Position numbers and translations under genes: made by a program. The notes below the pieces were generated by a model. That model ran no database searches. It worked only from the letters and a program-made list of their open reading frames with translations, and had not been told where the DNA came from. From DATKHR01 sp036557365 (GTDB taxonomy: Bacteria; Acidobacteriota; Vicinamibacteria; Vicinamibacterales; CAVVIG01), in assembly GCA_036557365.1 (NCBI GenBank), contig DATBHR010000093.1, positions 7,760-71,759 of the forward strand: 64,000 bases of DNA, given 5' to 3'. Shown here piece after piece: positions 47,308 through 55,287 of this stretch. The number at the start of each line of letters is the position of its first letter. Within the stretch, counting starts at the first letter, position 1.

Positions 47308-48596
47308 GTGCGCTGCTCCCGCGAAACGTAGTCGCGGTGCGGACTGCCCGTGTAGATCTGTCGCGGGCGCGCGATTTTCTGTTCCGGATCCTGGAGCATC
47401 TCGTCCCACTGCGCGATCCACCCGGCCGTCCGCGGAATCGCAAAGAGCACCGGGAACATCTCGACGGGGAAGCCCATCGCCTGATAGATGAGGCCGGAAT
47501 AGAAATCCACGTTCGGATAGAGCTTGCGGCTGACGAAGTAATCGTCCTGCAGCGCGATGCGCTCGAGTTCGAGCGCGATTTCGAGCAGCGGGTTCTTCCC
47601 GGTGACGGTGAACACGAGATCCGCGATCCGTTTGATCGCCTTGGCCCGCGGATCGTACGACTTGTACACGCGGTGTCCGAATCCCATCAGGCGCTCTTTG
47701 CCTTCGCCGGCCTTGACCTTCTTGATGAATTCCGGAACCTTCTTCACCGAACCGATTTCGTTCAGCATCCGGAGCACCGCTTCGTTGGCGCCGCCGTGGA
47801 GCGGTCCATAGAGAGCCGCCGCCGCGCCTGCCAGCGCGCAGTACGGATCCACCTGCGAGCTGCCGATGTTACGCATCGTCGACGTGCTGCAGTTCTGTTC
47901 GTGATCCGCATGCAGGATGAAGAGGACGTCCAGCGCGCGCTCGAGGACGGGGTTCGGCTGGTATTTGAGCTCCGTCATCTTGAACAGCATGTTCAGGAAG
48001 TTGCCCGTGAAGCTCAGATCGTTGTCGGGATAGTTGTACGGACGGCCGATGCTGTGACGGTACGCGTACGCGGCGATGCCCGGCACCTTGGCAATGAGTC
48101 GCCGCGTCTGCAGCAGCCGCGAACCGCGATCGAAGATGTTTTTCGAGTCGGGATTCAGCGTCGAGAGCGCGCCGACGGTGCTGATGAAGATGCCCATTGG
48201 ATGGGCGTCGTACCGAAATCCCTCCATGAACTTCTTGATGTTCTCGTGCAGCATCGTGTGCAGCGTGATCTCGCGCGTCCACGCCTGCAGCTGCGCTTCT
48301 GTCGGCAGCTCGCCGAACAGAATCAGGTAGGCGGTCTCGAGATAGTTGCTGTTTTCCGCGAGCTGTTCGATCGGATACCCGCGATAGAGCAGGATGCCTT
48401 TGTCGCCGTCGATGTAGGTGATGGCGCTCCGGCAGTTCGCGGTGTTCATGAACGCGGGGTCGTACGTCATGAGGCCGAAGTCGTCCGGCCCGGTTTTGAT
48501 CTGCCGGAGGTCCATCGCGCGGATGGTGCCGTCCTGGACCGGCAGCTCGTACTTCTTTCCTGTGCGGTTGTCGACGATGCTCAGCGTATCGGGCAT
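47304..48596 (-). CDS. gltA: Citrate synthase
   Basis: Condenses oxaloacetate and acetyl-CoA in the TCA cycle. The 430 residues match type II (hexameric, Gram-negative) citrate synthase: N-terminal beta region, GILLYRGYPIEQLAE, the active-site stretches LHADHEQNCSTSTMRNIGS and GFGHRVYKSYDPRA, and a C-terminal Asp region (SGLIYQAMGFP). It starts 10 bases after the yacG stop. Confidence 0.97.
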   Translation of the reverse strand: MPDTLSIVDNRTGKKYELPVQDGTIRAMDLRQIKTGPDDFGLMTYDPAFMNTANCRSAITYIDGDKGILLYRGYPIEQLAENSNYLETAYLILFGELPTEAQLQAWTREITLHTMLHENIKKFMEGFRYDAHPMGIFISTVGALSTLNPDSKNIFDRGSRLLQTRRLIAKVPGIAAYAYRHSIGRPYNYPDNDLSFTGNFLNMLFKMTELKYQPNPVLERALDVLFILHADHEQNCSTSTMRNIGSSQVDPYCALAGAAAALYGPLHGGANEAVLRMLNEIGSVKKVPEFIKKVKAGEGKERLMGFGHRVYKSYDPRAKAIKRIADLVFTVTGKNPLLEIALELERIALQDDYFVSRKLYPNVDFYSGLIYQAMGFPVEMFPVLFAIPRTAGWIAQWDEMLQDPEQKIARPRQIYTGSPHRDYVSREQRT

Positions 48597-48605
48597 GGCA
48601 GTTGG

Positions 48606-48794
48606 TCAGCTCGTTGTGTCGGACTCGTCTTCGTCGCCTTCGGCAGTCTGCGGCGGATCGCCCGCGATGCGGTACGAGCCGTCCGCCCACCTGGCCAGGT
48701 CCGACAGCTGGCAGCGTTCGCTGCAGAAGGGCCGCCAGCGCGGATCAACCGGGCGTTTGCGGCAGAACACACACACCGCCGCCGGCTCGGTCAT
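48606..48794 (-). CDS. yacG: DNA gyrase inhibitor/zinc protein YacG
   Basis: 62 residues with the family's zinc site Cys-X2-Cys-X12-Cys-X3-Cys (CVFC near 8-11, FCSERC near 24-28) and the following LSDLARWADGSYRI. The C-terminus is acidic (EGDEDESDTTS). In enterobacteria YacG binds GyrB and inhibits gyrase. It heads a transcript with gltA and the M28 gene; TAAAAT lies 6 bases before its ATG. Confidence 0.93.
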   Translation of the reverse strand: MTEPAAVCVFCRKRPVDPRWRPFCSERCQLSDLARWADGSYRIAGDPPQTAEGDEDESDTTS

Positions 48795-48800
48795 CCAACT

Positions 48801-48806
48801 ATTTTA
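48801..48806 (-). promoter_or_regulatory. -10-like TAAAAT before yacG
   Basis: TAAAAT on the minus strand (5 of 6 match) ends 6 bases before the ATG at 48794. Confidence 0.5.
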
Positions 48807-48855
48807 TACCGCGTGCGAGAAGCATCCCCACGGCGGGGCCAGGATGCCTTGAGCG

Positions 48856-49536
48856 TCAGCTGCCTTCGGCGGCGTGGTGGCGGACGTCCTTGGCCGAGAC
48901 CATGAAAATGACGTCTTCAGCGATGTTCGTCGCGTGATCGCCGATCCGCTCGAGATGGCGCGAGATGAGAATGAGGTCGAGTGCCGGCTCGATCGTGGCC
49001 GGATCCTGGAGCATGTAGGTGAGCAGCTCCCGGAAGATCTGCGTCTTGAGCGCGTCGAGTGCGTCGTCTTCGTTCAGCACGCTCTGCGCGAGGTCGATGT
49101 CGCGGCGGACGAACGCGTCGAGCGCATCGCGCAGCATGCGCTGGGCGATCGTCGCCATGCGCGGGATGTCGATCAGCTTCTTGACGGGCAGATGCGTCGA
49201 GTACTGACGCGCCGCTTCGGCGATGTTGATGGCGAGGTCGCCGACGCGCTCCAGATCGGTATTGATCTTCACCGCGGCCACGATTGCGCGCAGATCGACC
49301 GCCATCGGCTGATACAAGGCGAGCAGCGTGAAGCAGCGGCTGTCGATCTCGATGTGGAGCGCGTTGAGCGGTTCATCGCTGACGAGCACGCGATCGATCA
49401 GATCGCGATCGCGCTCGACGAGGCCTTTGACGGCGAGCCGCACCTGTTCTTCCGCCAGGCCGCCCATTTCGAGCAGCCGCGTCTTGAGCTGCTCGAGCTC
49501 CTCCTGAAAATGCCGGACTCCCTGATCGGACGCCAT
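48856..49536 (-). CDS. phoU: Phosphate transport regulator PhoU
   Basis: 226 residues made of two three-helix bundles, as shown by the repeated motif E..RVGDLAINIAEAA and E.IGDHATNIAEDVIF that binds metal clusters. PhoU links the Pst transporter to the PhoR/PhoB system and keeps it off when phosphate is plentiful. It is joined to pstB by a 1-base TGATG overlap. pstS is about 13 kb away, so the Pst genes are divided. Confidence 0.96.
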   Translation of the reverse strand: MASDQGVRHFQEELEQLKTRLLEMGGLAEEQVRLAVKGLVERDRDLIDRVLVSDEPLNALHIEIDSRCFTLLALYQPMAVDLRAIVAAVKINTDLERVGDLAINIAEAARQYSTHLPVKKLIDIPRMATIAQRMLRDALDAFVRRDIDLAQSVLNEDDALDALKTQIFRELLTYMLQDPATIEPALDLILISRHLERIGDHATNIAEDVIFMVSAKDVRHHAAEGS

Positions 49537-50375
49537 CAGCCGAACCTTCCCGTCACGTAGTCCTCAGTCAGTTTTTCTCTCGGCGCCGTGAAGATCTTGT
49601 TGGTCCGATCGCATTCGATCAGCTTTCCGAGCCAGAAAAATGCGGTCACGTCGGACACACGCGCCGCCTGCTGCATGTTGTGGGTGACGATGACAATGGT
49701 ATAGCGCGTCTTCAACTGGTAGATGAGCTCTTCGATGCGCTGCGTCGCGATCGGATCGAGGGCGGACGCGGGCTCGTCCATCAGGAGGATTTCGGGCTGG
49801 ACCGCCAAGGCGCGCGCGATGCACAGCCGCTGCTGCTGACCGCCTGACAGCGCGAGCGCGGAGTTGTGCAAACGGTCCTTCACTTCTTCCCACAACGCCG
49901 CGGCCTTGAGACTCGACTCGACGCGTCCGGCCAGTTCTTCGCGCGAGCGCGTGAGCCGATTGATTCGCAGTCCGTACGCGATGTTGTCGAAGATCGACTT
50001 CGGAAACGGGTTCGACTTCTGGAAGACCATGCCGACGCGGCGCCGGAGGTCGACGACGTTGACGGACGATGCGTAGATGTCGCGGCCGTCGATCGCGATG
50101 GTGCCTTCGACTCGCGCTTCGGGCACGATGTCGTTCATCCGGTTGAGGGAGCGGAGAAACGTCGATTTGCCGCACCCGGATGGTCCGATGAGCGCCGTCA
50201 CTTCGTTCGGCCGGATCTTCACCGCGATCTGTTCGAGGACGCGCCGCGCGCCGTAATAGAAATTGAGCCCCGCCACCTCGATTTTGGCGGGTGCCTCGGT
50301 TGTTGGGTGAACACCCGATGTGTGCGCCGGCGGGGTCAATGGCGGCTGCGGCCGTGGTGGCGCCATCGTCGACAT
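49536..50375 (-). CDS. pstB: Phosphate ABC transporter ATP-binding protein
   Basis: 279 residues. Walker A GPSGCGKST, signature LSGGQQQRLCIARAL, Walker B ILLMDEPASALDP and the H-loop VTHNMQQAARVSD are all intact, with the PstB-specific LRSLNRMND. The start is ATG at 50375 or 50366; a -10-like TATCGT lies 7 bases before the former. An N-terminal Pro-rich extension of about 30 residues precedes the conserved KIEVAGLNFYYG. It shares its upstream region with the divergent arsR operon. Confidence 0.95.
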   Translation of the reverse strand: MSTMAPPRPQPPLTPPAHTSGVHPTTEAPAKIEVAGLNFYYGARRVLEQIAVKIRPNEVTALIGPSGCGKSTFLRSLNRMNDIVPEARVEGTIAIDGRDIYASSVNVVDLRRRVGMVFQKSNPFPKSIFDNIAYGLRINRLTRSREELAGRVESSLKAAALWEEVKDRLHNSALALSGGQQQRLCIARALAVQPEILLMDEPASALDPIATQRIEELIYQLKTRYTIVIVTHNMQQAARVSDVTAFFWLGKLIECDRTNKIFTAPREKLTEDYVTGRFG

Positions 50376-50382
50376 TCGACTC

Positions 50383-50388
50383 ACGATA
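50383..50388 (-). promoter_or_regulatory. -10-like TATCGT before pstB
   Basis: TATCGT on the minus strand (4 of 6) ends 7 bases before the ATG at 50375. No Pho box is evident next to it. Confidence 0.3.
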
Positions 50389-50429
50389 GCCAACCTCCCG
50401 CTGCTGAACATTTCGGCCGCGTTAAAAGC

Positions 50430-50479
50430 TTGATTCGATCTATTGGTAAGTATATGCTTACGGTTAGTGGCCACTAACC
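50430..50479 (+). promoter_or_regulatory. Promoter and palindromic operators of the arsR-like operon
   Basis: TTGATT (50430-50435), 17 bases, TATGCT (50453-50458). A near-palindrome of 14 bases (TAAGTATATGCTTA, one mismatch) covers the -10 box, and a perfect 18-base palindrome GGTTAGTGGCCACTAACC at 50462-50479 covers the expected transcription start and the GTG start codon at 50467. ArsR-type repressors usually bind such sites over their own promoter. Confidence 0.65.
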
Positions 50480-50784
50480 AACAGGCGCAGATGGACGCCC
50501 TCGGCGACGCGACACGCCGCGCCATTCTCGAGCGCCTCCTCACCGGCCCGACCGCGGTCGGCGAGCTCGCCCGCGAGTTTCCCGTCAGCCGTCCGGCGAT
50601 TTCCCAGCACCTCAAGGTGCTCAAGAAGGCGCACCTCGTCCGCGACGAAGCGCACGGCACGCGCCGGCTGTACGCGGTCGATCCCACCGGCATCGACGCG
50701 CTGCGCAAGTATTTCGATCGGTTCTGGACCGACGCCCTGGCCGCATTCAAGAAAGCTGCAGACGCAGCGCAGGAGGAACGATGA
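50467..50784 (+). CDS. ArsR/SmtB-family transcriptional regulator
   Basis: 105 residues forming a winged helix-turn-helix: MDALGDATRRAILERLLTGP, then VGELAREFPVSRPAISQHLK and a wing (HGTRRLYAVDPTG). No metal-binding cysteines are present. It belongs to the subgroup usually found beside SRPBCC (AHSA1) proteins, and the next gene is exactly that. The GTG at 50467 is chosen because promoter and operator elements cover everything upstream. It probably represses its own four-gene operon. Confidence 0.9.
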   Translation: MATNQQAQMDALGDATRRAILERLLTGPTAVGELAREFPVSRPAISQHLKVLKKAHLVRDEAHGTRRLYAVDPTGIDALRKYFDRFWTDALAAFKKAADAAQEER

Positions 50785-51278
50785 CGACCGTTGATCAGGG
50801 ATCCGTAGCGCCCGTTCGAACCAGCATCACGGTAAAAACATCGGTCGAGCGCGCGTTCGATGTGTTCACGCGGGGATTCGATACGTGGTGGCCCCGCGGG
50901 CATCACATCGGCAAATCTCCGATGAAGCGCGCCATCATCGAAGCGAAAATCGGCGGCCGATGCTACACGGAACAGGTCGATGGCACCGACTGCGACTGGG
51001 GCAGCGTCCTCGCGTGGGAGCCGCCCACACGGCTCGTCATCGCGTGGCAGATTACGCCGGCGTGGCAGTACGAACCCGACCTCTCGAAGGCGAGCGAGGT
51101 CGAAATCACGTTCACGCCGGCCGCGGACGGAACGACGCGCGTCGATCTCGAACATCGCCACTTCGAACGCCACGGTGCGGGCGGCGCCGCTATGAAGACC
51201 AGCGTCGAGTCGCCGGAAGGGTGGGCAGGCCTGCTCAAGATCTACGCGAACGTCGTCGAAGAGGGGAGCGCGCGATGA
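50781..51278 (+). CDS. SRPBCC/AHSA1-type lipid-binding-fold protein
   Basis: 165 residues: TSITVKTSVERAFDVFTRGF near the start, WWPRGHHIG, GGRCYTEQVDGTDCDWGSVL, the conserved W.PPTRLVIAWQ, then VDLEHRHFERHG and a C-terminal helix. This is the START-like fold of the AHSA1 group. These proteins bind small hydrophobic ligands. It is coupled by ATGA to both neighbours. Confidence 0.88.
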   Translation: MTTVDQGSVAPVRTSITVKTSVERAFDVFTRGFDTWWPRGHHIGKSPMKRAIIEAKIGGRCYTEQVDGTDCDWGSVLAWEPPTRLVIAWQITPAWQYEPDLSKASEVEITFTPAADGTTRVDLEHRHFERHGAGGAAMKTSVESPEGWAGLLKIYANVVEEGSAR

Positions 51279-51730
51279 AAACGGCGACCTTATATCGCGC
51301 CGCGGCGATTCTGTTCGTCCTCTTTGCTGCCGGTCACACCGTCGGCTTCCTCGAATTTCGTCCAAACTCGCCGGAGGGCCTTGCCGTCCGCGACGCGATG
51401 AACTCGGTTCATTTCAGCGTGCGCGGCGCGGAGTTCAGCTACGGCGGCTTCTACGTCGGCTTCGGCTTGTTCGTGACCGCCTATCTGCTATTCTCCGCGG
51501 TGCTGGCGTGGCAACTCGGTACTCTGGCGCGCAGCCGGACGCCGGGGCTGGATGGGATCGCGTGGTCGTTCTTCGCGGTACAAATCGCCAGCTTGATCCT
51601 GAGCTGGGTGTTCTTCTCCGCGCCTCCGGGCATATTCTCCGGGCTCGTGGCCGTCTGCCTGGGAATCGCAGCGTGGGGCACGTCCAGCGACCGCGCGGTG
51701 CTCAACGTTCCTCAACAGGAGTCGGCATGA
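51275..51730 (+). CDS. Four-helix membrane protein
   Basis: 151 residues with four hydrophobic helices: AAAILFVLFAAGHTVGFLEF, GFYVGFGLFVTAYLLFSAVL, IAWSFFAVQIASLILSWVFF and GIFSGLVAVCLGIAAW. I recognise no specific family, though similar proteins with an LxxGHTxG opening occur beside AHSA1 genes. It is start- and stop-coupled within the arsR operon. Confidence 0.72.
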   Translation: MKTATLYRAAAILFVLFAAGHTVGFLEFRPNSPEGLAVRDAMNSVHFSVRGAEFSYGGFYVGFGLFVTAYLLFSAVLAWQLGTLARSRTPGLDGIAWSFFAVQIASLILSWVFFSAPPGIFSGLVAVCLGIAAWGTSSDRAVLNVPQQESA

Positions 51731-52224
51731 CTGCGACGGCGAACAATCCGGTGACCGAACCGCTTGCTGCCATCTTTCGGCTCAACGACGGTTTCATCAC
51801 GCGCGCGCTCGACGGACTCTCCGAAGACGACGTGCGCCGTCGTCCTTCGGATCGATCCAACTCAATCTTCTGGCTGCTCGGACACGTCGTGCACACGCGC
51901 GGCAGCATCGTGCGGATCCTGGGCGGGGATTTTCGGACGGGGTGGGGCGACACGTTCCGCCGCGGCGCCGTCCACATGGATCCGAAGGACTATCCCTCGC
52001 TGGCATCGATCGAACAGACGCGCGTCGCAGCGATGCAGGAGCTTCTCGCTCGTCTCACGTCAGCCAGCGCTGAGCAGCTCGGGAAACCCGCTGCCGGTCC
52101 GCCGCTGCCGAACGTCGAGACCGTCGGCGACCAGATTACGTTCCTGACGTTCCACGAGTCGTACCACGTCGGCCAGATGGCGTTCGTCCGCAAGATGCTT
52201 GGACACGCAAGCGTCGCCGGATAG
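51727..52224 (+). CDS. DinB/YfiT-like metal-dependent hydrolase-fold protein
   Basis: 165 residues, a DinB-type four-helix bundle. Candidate metal-binding His residues are in FWLLGHVVHTRG (near 48-52) and TFHESYHVGQM (near 143-147). Such proteins often act as thiol-dependent transferases or hydrolases. It is the last gene of the arsR operon, whose members together look like a small-molecule response unit. Confidence 0.85.
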   Translation: MTATANNPVTEPLAAIFRLNDGFITRALDGLSEDDVRRRPSDRSNSIFWLLGHVVHTRGSIVRILGGDFRTGWGDTFRRGAVHMDPKDYPSLASIEQTRVAAMQELLARLTSASAEQLGKPAAGPPLPNVETVGDQITFLTFHESYHVGQMAFVRKMLGHASVAG

Positions 52225-52241
52225 CAGAGGAGGGCGCGGCG

Positions 52242-53024
52242 TCAGCCGCGCTTCGTCACGTCGTGTGTTTCGACGGAACGTTCGGCGGGCTCCAGAAACG
52301 CTCCGACCTGTCGCCGCAGCTCGTCCTGGATTTTCTCGATCGACCGACGTGCGTCGACGACCCTGAAGTGGAATTCGTCAGCCATCGACGCGTACTCTTT
52401 CAGCAGCCTGCCCTGATACGTCCGGAAGCTGTCGTAGATGTCGTCGCCGGACTTGAGGTCCATGCCCGATTCCCAGAAGTCCATGCCGCGTGACGCGAGG
52501 ACACGTCCGATCAACGACTTCACGTCGATGTTGAGATAGAAGACGAGGTGCGGCGCGATGGCGAAGCCGTACAGGTTTCGCAGCCACTGGCGGTCGACGC
52601 CGCGGACGCCGGCGCGCGCCATCGCCGTGAAGATGTACCGATCCGACAGCACGACGAATCCCGCTTTCAGCGCCGGGATGATTTCCTTTTCGAGACGATC
52701 CGCGAAGTCCGTCGCGTACAGCAGGACGAACGTCAGCTTGTTCAGCGTGTTGCTCGCCTTCGCCAGCTCGATCGTCGGCTGCATGAGCGGCGATCGCGTC
52801 CATCCGGTCTCGACGACGCCGTAGCCGCGGACCTCGAGCCATTCGCGCAGCAGCTGGATTTGCGTGCTGCGTCCGACGCCATCCGAGCCCTCGATTGCGA
52901 TCAGCTTGCCGGGATATTCGCCGAGCGGCAGGTAGGGGATGCGGCGTCCGTAGTAACGCCCTCCCTGAATCTGTCCGTTCGCACCGGACGCGAGGTCCGG
53001 CAGATCAGGCGGTGACGGGCTCAT
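52242..53024 (-). CDS. Thymidylate kinase-like protein with altered P-loop
   Basis: 260 residues resembling dTMP kinase. The P-loop reads EGSDGVGRST, so the lysine that contacts ATP phosphates in almost every Walker A motif is Arg52 (codon CGC, two changes away from AAG). The DR(Y) motif (LSDRYIFTAMA) and the C-terminal helices remain. It follows a canonical paralogue with 20 bases of overlap. A degenerate kinase or regulatory partner is likely, but activity with arginine cannot be excluded from sequence. Confidence 0.82.
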   Translation of the reverse strand: MSPSPPDLPDLASGANGQIQGGRYYGRRIPYLPLGEYPGKLIAIEGSDGVGRSTQIQLLREWLEVRGYGVVETGWTRSPLMQPTIELAKASNTLNKLTFVLLYATDFADRLEKEIIPALKAGFVVLSDRYIFTAMARAGVRGVDRQWLRNLYGFAIAPHLVFYLNIDVKSLIGRVLASRGMDFWESGMDLKSGDDIYDSFRTYQGRLLKEYASMADEFHFRVVDARRSIEKIQDELRRQVGAFLEPAERSVETHDVTKRG

Positions 53025-53709
53025 CGCCGGTCGTCTCGACGCGACTCGCGAGGACGTGCTGAGCGATCACCTGCCGCACCACGCGCTGCTGATCCGTGAT
53101 GCTCGCAACGGCGTCAATCACCTCGAGATTGAACTCCTGCACGAGCTGATCGTACTCCTCGAGCACGCGTCCCTGGAACAGGCGGAAGCTCTCGGTCGGA
53201 TTCGCGCTCCAGCCGAGATCCATCCCCGCCTCGTAGAACTTCAGCTTCACGCGGCGCGCCATCAGCCGATCGACCGAGACGTCGATCGGCACGCGGAAGT
53301 ACAGCGCGAGGTCGGGCCTGACCGCGAAGCTGTACAACTCGCGCACCCATTGACGGTCGACGCCGCGCGTCACGTCGCGCGCGAACGCGGTGTACGCGTA
53401 GCGGTCCGCGAGCACGATCATGCCGGCCTTGAGCGGAGGGATGATTTTGTAGAGCAGTCGATCAGCGAAGTCGGTGGCGTGCAGAAGACTGAACGTCATC
53501 GGTGTCAGTGCGTTCTTCTTCTTGCCCGTCTTCGTGGCGGCCTTCACCAGCGCGGATGAGTTCCATTCGGTGACGAACACCCGATGCCCCTCGGCCTTGA
53601 GCCACTTCGCCAGGAGTCCCAGCTGCGTCGTCTTGCCGGATCCGTCGATCCCCTCGACGACGAACAGCTTCCCCGGATACTCGTGCGGCTGCGTGAGGTT
53701 GTTCAGCAT
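53005..53709 (-). CDS. Thymidylate kinase-like protein (canonical P-loop)
   Basis: 234 residues. The P-loop FVVEGIDGSGKTTQ (Lys26) and LADRYAYTAFARD are standard for dTMP kinases. The central region differs from housekeeping Tmk (NALTPMTFSLLHATDFADRL), a segment shared with the downstream paralogue. It may therefore be a dedicated P-loop kinase that works with that paralogue. Its start lies 248 bases inside the ppx reading frame, and there is no ribosome-binding site before the ATG. Confidence 0.85.
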   Translation of the reverse strand: MLNNLTQPHEYPGKLFVVEGIDGSGKTTQLGLLAKWLKAEGHRVFVTEWNSSALVKAATKTGKKKNALTPMTFSLLHATDFADRLLYKIIPPLKAGMIVLADRYAYTAFARDVTRGVDRQWVRELYSFAVRPDLALYFRVPIDVSVDRLMARRVKLKFYEAGMDLGWSANPTESFRLFQGRVLEEYDQLVQEFNLEVIDAVASITDQQRVVRQVIAQHVLASRVETTGDEPVTA

Positions 53710-55246
53710 GGACGTGTGTCGATTCGATCCGCAGCGGCTTGCCCGTCAAACGCTCGAACGGCGCCGCGTGGCGCGCGGCCGACCACAACTCGAGCTCCGC
53801 ATCGCCCGTCGCACGCAGCTGCAGCAGATCGTCGTCGCCGCGATCATGCAGTTCGAGGCCTCCTATGACCTGTGAGTGGCTCCGGTCCAGGCTCTCCGCC
53901 AGACGCAGAATCGCGGAGAGCGTCCGGACCGTCCGTCGCTGACGCCGCTTCAGCTCGCTGAACCCGTCGTGGCGCCGCTTCGGCGTCGCCTGGCGGTGGT
54001 AGCGCGCAACGAGGGCGATCGTCTCGATTTCCTCGGGCTCGAACCCCCGCAGGTGGCCATTCTTGATCAGATAGTACGAGTGTTTGTGGTGCCTTTCATA
54101 GCTGATGTGCACGCCGACGTCATGCAGAATCGCGGCATATTCCAGCCATTCCCGCTCGCGGTCGGTCAGGCCATGGATGGCGCGCGTCTGGTCGAAGAGG
54201 ACGCCCGACAGCCTCGCGACCTGCTGGGCGTGTTCCGGCCAGTAGTTGCACCGCTCGGCCAGCTCGAAAACGCTGCGGCGCCGCACATCCGGGTAGCGGT
54301 CGGCCTGGGCGATTTCCTTCCGGTGCCGGGCGATGTAGTCGAGGATCAGGCCTTCCCTGAGCGACAGATCGCACAGCGTGATGTCGCTTGCGCCGAGCCG
54401 GCGAACGATTTCGTCCAGCAGGATGACGCCGGCGACGGCCAGGTCGGCGCGGCGCGGCTCGAGCCCGGGCACGCGGAGACGCTGCTCGAGATCGAGGGAC
54501 GCCAGCGTCTTCCGCGTCCGCCGCAGCTGCTTGGCGGAGATGCGGCGGTTGCGCAGCGTCGTCGCGGTGGAGCGGCCTTCGGCCGCGGCGACGACCGAAC
54601 CGAGGCTGAGGATCGTGCCCGACGTCCCGATGACGCGGTCGAATCCGGCGCGGACGATGTGATCGAGATAGCGGCCGATCTCGCCGTCGACGTGGCGCAC
54701 GAGCTTCCGTTCATCGCGGCCGTCGATGGGATCGCTCTTGACGAATCGTTCGGTCAGGCGGATGACGCCGAGCTTGAAGCTGCGGCCGGCATCGACGGTC
54801 GACCCGGTGCCGCGCGTCACCTCGACGCTGCCGCCGCCGATGTCGACCGCGACGACCGTATCGCCCGGCAGGCTGACGCCGTACACGGCGGCTTGATGGA
54901 TGAGGCGGGCTTCTTCGGTTCCTGAGATCACACGCGGCCGGATGCCGGTCTGCTGCGTGATGGCGCGCAGGAACTCGCCGCCGTTCTCTGCTTCGCGCGT
55001 CGCGCTCGTTGCGACGGCGATCACTTCGTCGACGCGGTGCGACTCGGCGAGCCTCCGGAATTTCGACAGCACCTGGAGCGCGGCGTGCATCGCCTCAGGC
55101 GTGAGCGCGCGGCCGTCCAGTCCGCCGGCACCCAGCCGGATCATCTCCTTTTCACGATCGATGACGTCAAAGGAGAGATCGGGCCCTATCTCCACTACTA
55201 TCATGTGGATAGAGTTGGTTCCGATGTCGATGGCGGCTACCCGCAT
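53462..55246 (-). CDS. Ppx/GppA-family exopolyphosphatase with overlapping tail
   Basis: Degrades polyphosphate or pppGpp. The actin-like N-terminal part has AIDIGTNSIHMIVVEIG, VATSATREAENG, GTEEARL and VDIGGGSVEV. A C-terminal HD-type domain follows (AAILHDVGVHISYERHHKHS, LRLAESLDRSHSQ). Family-like sequence ends near residue 512, precisely where the kinase gene starts. The frame then runs on 82 codons in a different frame of that gene, giving an Arg/Asp-rich tail with no family resemblance. Start: ATG at 55246, with a -10-like TATAGT 6 bases upstream. Confidence 0.9.
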   Translation of the reverse strand: MRVAAIDIGTNSIHMIVVEIGPDLSFDVIDREKEMIRLGAGGLDGRALTPEAMHAALQVLSKFRRLAESHRVDEVIAVATSATREAENGGEFLRAITQQTGIRPRVISGTEEARLIHQAAVYGVSLPGDTVVAVDIGGGSVEVTRGTGSTVDAGRSFKLGVIRLTERFVKSDPIDGRDERKLVRHVDGEIGRYLDHIVRAGFDRVIGTSGTILSLGSVVAAAEGRSTATTLRNRRISAKQLRRTRKTLASLDLEQRLRVPGLEPRRADLAVAGVILLDEIVRRLGASDITLCDLSLREGLILDYIARHRKEIAQADRYPDVRRRSVFELAERCNYWPEHAQQVARLSGVLFDQTRAIHGLTDREREWLEYAAILHDVGVHISYERHHKHSYYLIKNGHLRGFEPEEIETIALVARYHRQATPKRRHDGFSELKRRQRRTVRTLSAILRLAESLDRSHSQVIGGLELHDRGDDDLLQLRATGDAELELWSAARHAAPFERLTGKPLRIESTHVHAEQPHAAARVSGEAVRRRGDRRIRQDDAAGTPGEVAQGRGASGVRHRMELIRAGEGRHEDGQEEERTDTDDVQSSARHRLR

Positions 55247-55252
55247 AGGCCT

Positions 55253-55260
55253 ACTATAAT
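55253..55260. promoter_or_regulatory. Overlapping divergent -10 boxes, ppx and CHAD
   Basis: Plus strand: TATAAT at 55255-55260 (perfect), about 27 bases before the CHAD ATG. Minus strand: TATAGT at 55258-55253 (5 of 6), 6 bases before the ppx ATG. The two boxes overlap, so RNA polymerase can occupy only one direction at a time. Confidence 0.6.
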
Positions 55261-55287
55261 GAGAGTTTCCCGGCTGGTTCCCTGAAC

